DNA from: Spirochaetia bacterium
GTDB lineage: Bacteria > Spirochaetota > Leptospiria > Leptospirales > Leptonemataceae
NCBI GenBank assembly: GCA_029880625.1
Contig: JAOUOA010000165.1
Coordinates: 1 to 6,478, forward strand
Direction of reading: 5' to 3'
DNA: 6,478 nt
Part shown: positions 1 to 6,279 of the stretch, in pieces
How the letters are laid out: each line of letters starts with the position of its first letter
Position numbering within the stretch: the first letter of the stretch is position 1
Notes under the pieces: model-generated
Seen by the model: the letters and a program-made list of their open reading frames with translations, nothing else
The model's database searches: none
What the model was told of the DNA's origin: nothing
Translations under genes and position numbers: made by a program

Positions 1-447
1 TTTAAGATTTCTGAAATCACCAATATTGAAAAGACAATCGTAAAATATCCTGAAACTGACAGCAAAAAGGTGCCTGAAAATAAATCTCAAAATCAATCCT
101 ATACATCATTTGCAAATCCATCCCCTGTTCCGTCAGAAAACGAAAATTCTCTTTCGGGAAAATATCTGATAAAAATTGGCACGTTCCCTGATGCTACTGC
201 AGATTCTCTTACCCGGCGCCTGAATAATGATCCGAAGCTTCTTCAAATTAAACCCTATCAATGCAGCGGTGTGGAAGAAAACGTACCCGAACGCTATATT
301 GCTTTTCGAACAAAGGCAGGGAATAGCGGGCAGAATGTTTTTCTTGGATGCTTTCAAAAAAAATGGCAGGCATTGAATGCAATGAAATCTGTTCAGGAAA
401 GCAATATAAACGGAACCGGCAGCGCACAACTATTTGAAATTGAATAA
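1..447 (+). CDS. SPOR-like domain protein, C-terminal part
   Basis: This is the last 148 codons of a gene that begins before the window. The frame is open from base 1, so the GTG at 70 is probably internal and not the start. Visible residues 1 to about 50 are a polar, Ser/Asn/Pro-rich stretch that looks like a flexible linker. From about residue 54 to the end there is a compact domain with the two-half pattern of SPOR domains: a strand KYLIKIGTF followed by a helix, then a second strand QNVFLGCF (residues 111-118) followed by the helix KKWQALNAMKSV. SPOR domains bind denuded peptidoglycan glycan strands at the division site and usually sit at the C-terminus of a membrane-anchored or lipoprotein chain after such a linker. 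The domain call is by pattern only. The anchor and any other domain lie outside the window, and the middle segment with charged loops is divergent, so another small alpha/beta domain remains possible. Confidence 0.5.
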   Translation, partial: FKISEITNIEKTIVKYPETDSKKVPENKSQNQSYTSFANPSPVPSENENSLSGKYLIKIGTFPDATADSLTRRLNNDPKLLQIKPYQCSGVEENVPERYIAFRTKAGNSGQNVFLGCFQKKWQALNAMKSVQESNINGTGSAQLFEIE

Positions 448-461
448 TCAATTTTCTTTTA

Positions 462-487
462 AGTGAATCATCACTCTTATTTTCTAT
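462..487 (+). terminator. possible weak intrinsic terminator after the SPOR-like gene
   Basis: Fifteen bases after the TAA stop there is a perfect 5-bp inverted repeat, AGTGA (462-466) and TCACT (471-475), with a four-base loop, followed by a T-rich but interrupted tract (CTTATTTTCT). The stem is short and has only two G-C pairs, so this is at best a weak terminator. It lies where one would be expected, before the separate dehydrogenase gene. Confidence 0.27.
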
Positions 488-639
488 AAAATATTTTTCT
501 CTTAATGGCGACATATTTTTTATAAACTCATATTTTTTTTTCAAAATCAAACTCAAAAAAAATCTGATTCTATCTTCTTTTTCATTTTGCTTAAAAAGTT
601 TTCACTGGACGTGTGACCAACAGAATATTTTCAAGAGGT

Positions 640-2070
640 ATGAGTAAATTTCACGTTGTAGTTATTGGAAGCGGTCCTGGAGGTTATGTTGCTGCAATTC
701 GGGCAGCACAGCTGGGATTTAATACGGCAGTAATCGAACGGGAAAGGCCTGGCGGAATCTGTTTGAACTGGGGATGCATTCCCACCAAAGCTCTTTTAAA
801 AAGCGCTCACCTTCTTGAGGAATTAAAACATGCGGATCAGTTCGGCTTAAAATTAAAAACACCTGAAATTGATTTTCCTGCAATTGTAAAACGCAGCCGC
901 AATGTTGCTGACCGGATGGCAAAAGGCGTTCAATTTCTCATGAAAAAAAATAAAATCACAGTAATTGAAGGAAATGCAAAGCTTCTCGACCGCCATAACA
1001 TTGAAGTAGAAAAAGACGGTAAAAAAGAAGCCGTTCAGGCTGATAAAATAATAATTGCAACGGGCGCAAGAGCGCGTTCTCTTCCCGGAATGGAGATTGA
1101 CGGGAATTTCATTATCGGGTACAGAGAAGCGCTTACGCTTTCGGAAGTTCCAGAAAGCCTCTGTATCGTAGGCGCAGGCGCCATCGGGATTGAATTTGCA
1201 GATTTTTACACATCGATGGGCAGCAAGGTAACGATTCTGGAAGCTCTACCAAAAATCCTTCCTGCTGAAGACGACGAAGTTTCAGCTTTTATTGAAAAAT
1301 CGTTTAAGAAACGCGAAATTGAAATTCATACAAATGTAAAAGTCAATGAGGTAAAAAAACCTCAGGACTCTTCCTCACAAAAATCGGAAAAAATTGAAGT
1401 TGCATTTACTACAGAAAAAGGAGAAAAGAAAACTGAACAATTTTCCAAAATGCTTCTTGCTGCCGGCATCACTGCCAATACAGAAAATCTGAACCTTGAA
1501 CTTCTTGGCATTAAAACGGATCGGGACCGCATTTTGGTCGATGATCAATTCAAAACATCCGTGAAAAATATTTATGCCATCGGCGACTGCATCCCCGGGC
1601 CTGCTCTTGCACACGTTGCAAGCATGGAAGGAATCAAGGCAGCAGAGGCAATCAAAGCTGCGGCAGAACCGTCTTCCATTAAATACCATCCCATGGATTA
1701 CGGGAATATCCCGGCCTGCACTTACTGCCATCCTGAAGTTGCCTCCGTAGGATTCACAGAAAAAGAAGCAAAAGAAAAAGGGATTTCTTATAAAGTGGGA
1801 CGCTTCCCTTTCACAGCAAGCGGAAGAGCTCAGGCTGTCGGAGAAACAGAAGGATTTATAAAAGTGATTGTTGATGAAACCTACCATCAAATTCTGGGAG
1901 CGCATATCACAGGCCCTGCTGCAACAGAATTGATTTCTGAATATACCCTTGGCCGAAGTCTTGAGGCTCTTGCAGAAGATTTCATTCATACAGTCCATGC
2001 ACATCCGACTCTTGCTGAAGGCGTCATGGAAGCGGCTGCAGACAGCCTGGGAGAAGCTATTAATATATAA
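640..2070 (+). CDS. lpdA: dihydrolipoamide dehydrogenase (E3)
   Basis: This 476-residue flavoprotein reoxidises dihydrolipoyl groups on E2 subunits of 2-oxoacid dehydrogenase complexes (or on GcvH), passing electrons through a disulfide and FAD to NAD+ in the cytoplasm. Seen directly: FAD-binding GSGPGG (residues 10-15), redox pair C41 and C46 in GGICLNWGCIPTKALL, NAD-binding GAGAIG (178-183) with E185 after it, the second FAD motif around YAIGDC with D316, and the C-terminal catalytic HPTLAE with H455 and E460. Length is normal for the family. The NWGCIPTK form of the redox motif marks the E3 subtype that also has AxGI/V instead of the usual VGR after the central domain, as here (AAGI). The ATG at 640 is preferred because family members start MSKF-VVVIGSGPGG; a GTG at 613 would add nine residues. 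AAGAGG at 633-638 lies only one base from this ATG, an unusually short spacing. No E1, E2 or glycine-cleavage gene is adjacent, so the partner complex cannot be told. Confidence 0.95.
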   Translation: MSKFHVVVIGSGPGGYVAAIRAAQLGFNTAVIERERPGGICLNWGCIPTKALLKSAHLLEELKHADQFGLKLKTPEIDFPAIVKRSRNVADRMAKGVQFLMKKNKITVIEGNAKLLDRHNIEVEKDGKKEAVQADKIIIATGARARSLPGMEIDGNFIIGYREALTLSEVPESLCIVGAGAIGIEFADFYTSMGSKVTILEALPKILPAEDDEVSAFIEKSFKKREIEIHTNVKVNEVKKPQDSSSQKSEKIEVAFTTEKGEKKTEQFSKMLLAAGITANTENLNLELLGIKTDRDRILVDDQFKTSVKNIYAIGDCIPGPALAHVASMEGIKAAEAIKAAAEPSSIKYHPMDYGNIPACTYCHPEVASVGFTEKEAKEKGISYKVGRFPFTASGRAQAVGETEGFIKVIVDETYHQILGAHITGPAATELISEYTLGRSLEALAEDFIHTVHAHPTLAEGVMEAAADSLGEAINI

Positions 2071-2115
2071 AATATCCTTTTCGAATGTAACCAGGATTTT
2101 ATATATGCCTTTTAC

Positions 2116-2142
2116 CTTCCGGTCATAAAATCAAATCGGAAG
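2116..2142. repeat. inverted repeat before the AsmA-like gene
   Basis: CTTCCG (2116-2121) and CGGAAG (2137-2142) form a perfect 6-bp inverted repeat, extendable inward by a G-T and a T-A pair, around an AT-rich loop. There is no T-run after it, so it is a poor terminator for the dehydrogenase gene. It sits 15 bases before the ATG of the next gene and includes the only purine-rich GGAAG nearby. It could be an RNA hairpin in the leader, an operator, or chance. Confidence 0.3.
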
Positions 2143-2157
2143 CCGACAAAATTTTCT

Positions 2158-3435
2158 ATGCGAAAAAAAATCTTTCTAACTCTGATTACTCTTTTTATTC
2201 TGATTCCTGCAGTTCTGTACGGAATCTTCTGGGTGTATTTAGAATCATCACGTCCTGAAGACAAACTGGTTTTTCGAATTGAAAATACCTTGAACAGTAG
2301 AGCAGAAATCCGAAAGATCAAACTGAATCCTCTTTCACTTTTCTTTTTCATTGAAATTAAAGGTCTGTCTTTAAATCGAAAAGACCATTATTCAAAAGAA
2401 AAGATACTTCCCGATGAAAGACCTCCCCTTCAGAATCCTCAGTTTTATTTTGAACATTTAAAGATCAATCTGGACTTTTTTGATTTTTTCAAGAATAAGG
2501 TTTCATTTACCAAACTGAAAGCAAAAGGTGCAAAAATTCAATTCAGCATTTCAGAAGGATTTCCCGAGATTCTGAAACCAGCAAAGACAAATCAAGATTC
2601 TGAACATTCCGTTCTTCCGCTTCAGGTCAGCCATATTCAGGATATCCAGCTGAAAGATTCTTCAATCGTTCTTGAAACCGGATACAGAGACCGTTTTTTA
2701 TATTTTTCTGATACGGAACTCTTTTTTCATGAAATACATTTAGATACAAATCATCTGGACTCAAAAAATTCTCTTCTTTTTGAATTTCATGCGGATCTAA
2801 AGATTTCTGAAAAAAATAAAGAAAAAAATGCAGGGATTTTGTTGAATTCACTGATCAAAATGGATCCTTTTCTAAATCCAGAAACCTTAAAAATCAATCC
2901 GTCTTTTTCTTCAGACCTTACTGTTAAAAAAAATTCACACTTTACAAATCCGTTTTATATGGAGTCGATTTCACAAAACGACTCTGTTAAAAAAACCATG
3001 GATCTTGGGTTCCTTTTGCGGAAAGATTCACTCAGAGAAAATTCTTCACTCCCCGTAATATTTCAATACGGAAAAATCATTTTAAAAGAAAAAAGCGTTC
3101 TTCATTTCAGCAACTACAGCCTTACACTGCATGAGGGAAGCTTTATCATGTACAACGGATCGCAACATAAACTGAACGGCCGCCTGCAGATCAACAGAAG
3201 AATTTCAAGAAGAATTTTTACAGAGATTGACAAGAAAGCTTTTGATGAAATACGAAAAAGAAAAATAATAATGAAGCCTGAGGATCTGAGAAAATCACTT
3301 CTTGAAAAGCACCTCGATCAGGGAGAAATCATCATTGATTTTGAAAGCACCGGCGACATTGAGAAATCTGCTGTTAGACTTATGCCGCCCATCCCTTCCT
3401 GGAATACCGCGTTTCATTCGGCAAAAAACAAATAA
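2158..3435 (+). CDS. membrane-anchored AsmA-like protein
   Basis: The product is 425 residues with one N-terminal hydrophobic segment (about residues 5-27) after MRKK, consistent with an inner-membrane anchor and the rest in the periplasm. Just after it, the stretch RIENTLNSRAEIRKIKLNPLSLFFFIEIKGLSLNRKD follows the opening pattern of AsmA-superfamily proteins: a short helix, then beta strands ending in a G-L-x-L step. The remainder is polar, Lys/Ser/Asn-rich and alternates as in beta-rich folds; the end contains strands such as GEIIIDFESTGDI. AsmA-like proteins (AsmA, TamB, YhdP and relatives) are implicated in lipid transport to, or assembly of, the outer membrane. Assignment rests on N-terminal pattern and topology only. 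The ATG at 2158 is the only reasonable start: no ATG, GTG or TTG occurs in frame back to the stop of the preceding gene. No well-spaced ribosome binding site is visible. It may be cotranscribed with the dehydrogenase gene 87 bases upstream, though a functional link is not evident. Confidence 0.5.
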   Translation: MRKKIFLTLITLFILIPAVLYGIFWVYLESSRPEDKLVFRIENTLNSRAEIRKIKLNPLSLFFFIEIKGLSLNRKDHYSKEKILPDERPPLQNPQFYFEHLKINLDFFDFFKNKVSFTKLKAKGAKIQFSISEGFPEILKPAKTNQDSEHSVLPLQVSHIQDIQLKDSSIVLETGYRDRFLYFSDTELFFHEIHLDTNHLDSKNSLLFEFHADLKISEKNKEKNAGILLNSLIKMDPFLNPETLKINPSFSSDLTVKKNSHFTNPFYMESISQNDSVKKTMDLGFLLRKDSLRENSSLPVIFQYGKIILKEKSVLHFSNYSLTLHEGSFIMYNGSQHKLNGRLQINRRISRRIFTEIDKKAFDEIRKRKIIMKPEDLRKSLLEKHLDQGEIIIDFESTGDIEKSAVRLMPPIPSWNTAFHSAKNK

Positions 3436-3443
3436 TTCAGATC

Positions 3444-5063
3444 CTATTCGCTGCTCTTCAGCATTCTTTCCCGGCTGTTTACAATTTCTTCAATATGTTT
3501 TGACGCTCTGTGAAGATCATTGATAATCTTTGTCAGCTCAGCAGCAGATTCATTGGATTCACTCATCATTTCCATCTTGCCTTCATTTCTTAAATTAAAA
3601 TCGACAAGAGAAATTTTCTGATCCATCGAAAGCTTGCTGACTTCCTCGGCAATGCCGGCAACTTCCTGTATGCTGAGTGAAATCTCTTCGCTTGTAGCGG
3701 CCTGATTCTGGATATCGGCGACAATTTCATCGAGAAAGTTCGCATTCTGTCCTACAACCTTGCCGACGGTTTTCAATTCCGATGCAGTTTTTTCAATTAA
3801 ATCAAAACTTTCGCTCATATTGGATACCGTTGCATCCACAATCTCCTGAATCTCTTTTGAAGAGGAAAGGCTCCTGTCCGCAAGTTTGGAAATTTCATCG
3901 GCGACCACTGCAAAACCACGGCCCTGCTCGCCTGCCCTTGCCGCCTCAATCGAAGCATTCAGCGACAGCAGGTTCGTCTGGCCTGCTATGGAGTGAATCG
4001 TCTCCATCATCTGCTGAATTTCCTCTGAACGCTTTCGCATTTCATCGACAGCTTCCATTGTAATTTTCAGAAATTCCAGGCTGTCCAAAGTGATATTTTT
4101 TGCCGTCAGGGCACGTTTTGAAGCCTCAAAACTATTATGAATCATCCGCTTCATCTGCGAATGCATTTCTTTTGTCTTATCGCTAACGGTGGAAGATAAA
4201 TTTTTCTGAATTCCGGCAGTTTCATTGATGTGTTTTCCGTCAGCAACCATCTGCTGGATTCCCTTGGCATCTTCCTGATTGAAATTCTCGATCTCCTGAA
4301 TCATCTGAAGATGTCTGTCATTGTTTTTTTTCAGAACCGAAAGCATGGCGGGAAGATTCTGAAGAACTTCATCAGATCTTTTAAAAATCCCGTCCATAAG
4401 ATTGAAGTTATGACTGCTTACCCTTTCTGTTTCATAAAGATTACGCGTATACCTGCGTGAATAGGAAGCAAGAAATGCAACGATAGAAGCGGAAATTAAA
4501 AGAAACATTACTTTTGCAACTTCTGTAGGCATCCGTAAAACATGAGGGTCAAGAAATTTAGTAGCATCCTGGGAGAAATGCATCCAGCCGCTTTGAATGG
4601 AAAGAAAAATCAGAATCGAATAGCCGGAAGCGCAAAGAATGCCGATATAAATCGGGAAAAATCTGTCAAAACGAAGTCCCGATGCGATAATAAAAACATA
4701 ATAAAGATCAAATGTGGACGGCTCTTTAATTGCCATTCCCCAGGAGTTCACCGGATCATAATGAAATGCAAATTTGACAATTGTGATAAGAATGATATCC
4801 GCTGTTCCGGACAGATACTTTACCAGATTGGTATTCCCGGATTTCATTAGTAAAATCATCCAGAGAACTGAAGAAATTAAAAGAGCGCTGTCTGCATAAA
4901 TAATGGTCCCCCATACTGCAAAGGGACTCTGTGCTTTCCATGCTGAATAAGCCGGAGCAAGTACGATCAGAACCAGTAAAAATCTGAAGCGGTTGATGAT
5001 CACTTCAAAATCATGCCGTTTTTCATCAAGGGGAGAAAATGTCTGTTTTTGCTTCTTAGCCAT
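3444..5063 (-). CDS. methyl-accepting chemotaxis protein with six-helix membrane domain
   Basis: This 539-residue chemoreceptor passes a signal through CheW and CheA to the flagellar motor. The C-terminal half contains the nearly invariant hairpin tip: QTNLLSLNASIEAARAGEQG begins at residue 362, followed by RGFAVVADEISKLADRS up to about 398, flanked by long heptad helices. The N-terminal half is unusual. About six hydrophobic segments can be seen (roughly 27-42, 53-73, 80-100, 118-132, 134-155, 182-202) with only short loops, the longest about 20-25 residues, so there is no room for a typical periplasmic ligand domain. After the last helix the basic stretch YSRRYTRNLYETER leads straight into coiled coil, with no recognisable HAMP or PAS domain. 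The membrane part therefore probably senses the signal itself, as MASE-type membrane sensors are thought to do. There is no C-terminal NWETF-like CheR/CheB tether; it ends ERMLKSSE. No cheA, cheW or other receptor gene is nearby. The start at 5063 lacks a clear ribosome binding site. The stop is TAG. Confidence 0.93.
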   Translation of the reverse strand: MAKKQKQTFSPLDEKRHDFEVIINRFRFLLVLIVLAPAYSAWKAQSPFAVWGTIIYADSALLISSVLWMILLMKSGNTNLVKYLSGTADIILITIVKFAFHYDPVNSWGMAIKEPSTFDLYYVFIIASGLRFDRFFPIYIGILCASGYSILIFLSIQSGWMHFSQDATKFLDPHVLRMPTEVAKVMFLLISASIVAFLASYSRRYTRNLYETERVSSHNFNLMDGIFKRSDEVLQNLPAMLSVLKKNNDRHLQMIQEIENFNQEDAKGIQQMVADGKHINETAGIQKNLSSTVSDKTKEMHSQMKRMIHNSFEASKRALTAKNITLDSLEFLKITMEAVDEMRKRSEEIQQMMETIHSIAGQTNLLSLNASIEAARAGEQGRGFAVVADEISKLADRSLSSSKEIQEIVDATVSNMSESFDLIEKTASELKTVGKVVGQNANFLDEIVADIQNQAATSEEISLSIQEVAGIAEEVSKLSMDQKISLVDFNLRNEGKMEMMSESNESAAELTKIINDLHRASKHIEEIVNSRERMLKSSE

Positions 5064-5101
5064 TTTTGATATCGATTTTTATTTATGAACCTTTCATGTT
5101 A

Positions 5102-5128
5102 TTATCGGCTTCCTGGCTCTATTAATTC
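5102..5128 (-). promoter_or_regulatory. candidate sigma-28 (FliA-type) promoter of the chemoreceptor gene
   Basis: Read on the - strand, bases 5109 down to 5102 are GCCGATAA, an exact match to the -10 consensus of flagellar sigma-28 promoters (TAAAGTTT, 11 bases, GCCGATAA). The transcript would start near 5095, giving a leader of about 30 bases before the ATG at 5063. The -35 element is poor: the position with standard spacing reads GAAT (5128-5125), and the nearest TAAA-like string, TTAA, is three bases too close. Chemoreceptor genes are classic sigma-28 targets, so location and motif agree. Confidence 0.5.
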
Positions 5129-5262
5129 AGAAATCTACATAGTTGAAAAGATAAAAATTCCAGCATTAAAAAAACAATCTACAGTATTACGATTTACCTA
5201 TCCGATCACTTCTTAATTAAAGCGTCTTACTGCATTCTAAAAAATTTTTTAAAACCCCGGCA

Positions 5263-5955
5263 TTATAAATTTTTTACATATTTCCGGCATGCGTTCATAT
5301 TTTCTAAAAGTTTTTTTTCAACAAGTTCTGCATAGTTTTCATAAGATCTGTCATCCAGATCTTCTGGAATATAGATTGGCTCGCCGTAATGAACAACAAT
5401 TACAGTGAATGGTTTGGGAATTCGATGCTTATCCCAGGCTTTTTCCGCAACCCATTGATTTTTGGCTTCATAATGGAAGGGGATAATCGGAACCCTGCCT
5501 TTGCTTGCAGAAGTGATAATCCCATGCTGCAATTTAAATGCAGGTCCTCTGGGGCCGTCCGGTGTAATGGCTGCCGGGTTTCCCCTTTTAAGTTCATCAA
5601 TCAGAGTCTTAAGAGCTTTCATTCCTCCCCGTGATGTACTTCCTCGAATCGCACGGTTTCCGAATTTATAAACAACTCTCTTGATCAGCTCACCGTCCCT
5701 TGAGGCTGAAATCATTACATTTACATTCTGTCCGCGGTTTAAATATGGAGAGAATAAAACATTGGTGTGCCAGATAGCATAAATCCAGCCCTGTTTTTTT
5801 TTCTGCAGATTCTCTACATGTTCCCGGCCTACATCAATTCTTTTTAGAGTAAAGCCGTACAGACGCTGTATATTTACAATCAAGAAAGGAATCAGCCATA
5901 GCTGAAACTTTTCTTTTAATGATAGCTTCCGGTCTGAAATATTCTGCCTTGACAT
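5263..5955 (-). CDS. DUF374 lysophospholipid acyltransferase family protein
   Basis: This 230-residue protein transfers an acyl chain to a lipid acceptor at the inner membrane. Family motifs are complete and in order: a hydrophobic, amphipathic N-terminal segment (about 19-29), YAIWHTNVLF with H63 at the expected catalytic position, SASRDGE (83-89), RGSTSRGG (104-111), the signature TPDGPRGP (131-138), and further on PIIPFHYEA, KAWDKHRIPKPF and the GEPIYIP segment. Length is typical of the family. The DUF374 family includes LpxJ, a late acyltransferase of lipid A in epsilonproteobacteria, so lipid A or a phospholipid is the likely acceptor, but the sequence alone does not decide it. It is the second gene of a tight operon: its ATG follows the TGA of the upstream small gene directly, and a well-spaced GGAAAG lies inside that gene's last codons, which points to translational coupling. 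No convincing terminator follows; only an AT-only palindrome (5238-5251) is present downstream. Confidence 0.9.
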   Translation of the reverse strand: MSRQNISDRKLSLKEKFQLWLIPFLIVNIQRLYGFTLKRIDVGREHVENLQKKKQGWIYAIWHTNVLFSPYLNRGQNVNVMISASRDGELIKRVVYKFGNRAIRGSTSRGGMKALKTLIDELKRGNPAAITPDGPRGPAFKLQHGIITSASKGRVPIIPFHYEAKNQWVAEKAWDKHRIPKPFTVIVVHYGEPIYIPEDLDDRSYENYAELVEKKLLENMNACRKYVKNL

Positions 5956-5968
5956 TCACCGTCTTTCC
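5956..5968 (-). promoter_or_regulatory. ribosome binding site and TGAATG junction of the acyltransferase gene
   Basis: On the - strand GGAAAG (5968 down to 5963) lies seven bases before the ATG at 5955. The intervening bases include the TGA stop of the preceding gene (5958-5956), which abuts the start codon. This is the best-spaced Shine-Dalgarno sequence in the window and fixes the acyltransferase start. Confidence 0.75.
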
Positions 5969-6189
5969 ACGCGGACAGGATAGCCTGCCGTATCCATAGT
6001 CTGCAGTTCAGAGGGTGTTGCCTCTAAAACTTTAAATCCCTGTTTAATGTAATCAAGGGGCCGCAATTTACCAAAATCTTCCAGATATAGAACAGGCTGG
6101 CCTTCTTCCGTAATTAATTTTGCCTTGAATTCTCTGAAGCCAAGATGCATGGAATAGCATTTTAATAACACAAATCCAATATCATGCAT
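5956..6189 (-). CDS. small conserved-looking hypothetical protein upstream of the acyltransferase
   Basis: I do not recognise this protein. It has 77 residues from the ATG at 6189, or 64 from an internal ATG at 6150 (residue 14, starting MHLGFREFKAKL). The body is mixed charged and hydrophobic with short strand-like segments: KAKLITEEGQPVLYLEDF, then LRPLDYIKQGFKVLEATP, then AGYPVRVERR. There is no signal peptide, membrane helix or cysteine motif in that part, so a small soluble protein is likely. The direct TGAATG junction with the acyltransferase gene, and the ribosome binding site for that gene inside its last codons, argue that it is a real translated gene cotranscribed with it. It may be an accessory or regulatory partner of the acyltransferase, which is inference only. 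The start is uncertain because neither ATG has a Shine-Dalgarno sequence. A TATACT hexamer at 6199-6194, if a -10 box, would start the transcript near 6187 and favour the ATG at 6150. Confidence 0.65.
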   Translation of the reverse strand: MHDIGFVLLKCYSMHLGFREFKAKLITEEGQPVLYLEDFGKLRPLDYIKQGFKVLEATPSELQTMDTAGYPVRVERR

Positions 6190-6193
6190 GAAG

Positions 6194-6199
6194 AGTATA
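6194..6199 (-). promoter_or_regulatory. possible -10 element for the small gene and acyltransferase operon
   Basis: On the - strand TATACT (6199 down to 6194) matches five of six bases of the sigma-70 -10 consensus. It lies in the 90-base region between the divergent genes. No good -35 element is found 16-18 bases upstream (ATTTCG), so the call is weak. A transcript from it would begin near 6187, just inside the longer version of the small gene. Confidence 0.25.
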
Positions 6200-6279
6200 A
6201 AAGCAACTAAAATCTACGAAATTATTTTTTCGATAAAGATTTAACTTTACAAAATCGAGACTGAACCATCGATAAGAAT

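Noticed and set aside
508..536. Sigma-70-like pair GCGACA, 17 bases, TATTTT before the dehydrogenase gene
   Set aside because: Each hexamer matches only four of six bases, and the region is so AT-rich that many equal alternatives exist.
1375..2004. Long open frame of 209 codons on the - strand, opposite the dehydrogenase gene
   Set aside because: It lies entirely antisense to a gene with full family motifs; its translation is Cys/Phe-rich and looks like no protein family. It is a shadow of the codon bias of the real gene.
2142..2149. GCCGACAA before the AsmA-like gene as a second sigma-28 -10 box
   Set aside because: It has one mismatch, the TAAA upstream is about three bases too close, and transcription would begin almost on the start codon. 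There is also no link to motility.
3782..4850. Several + strand open frames within the chemoreceptor region
   Set aside because: All are antisense to the conserved signalling or membrane domain, lack family features and are short.
5238..5251. Fourteen-base palindrome TAAAAAATTTTTTA downstream of the acyltransferase gene as a terminator
   Set aside because: The stem is A/T only with no loop and no separate T-run after a GC stem; it is more likely intrinsically curved AT-rich DNA or chance.
6242..6249. TAAAGTTA on the - strand, close to the sigma-28 -35 consensus
   Set aside because: No GCCGATAA-like element occurs at the proper distance downstream; AT-rich chance match.
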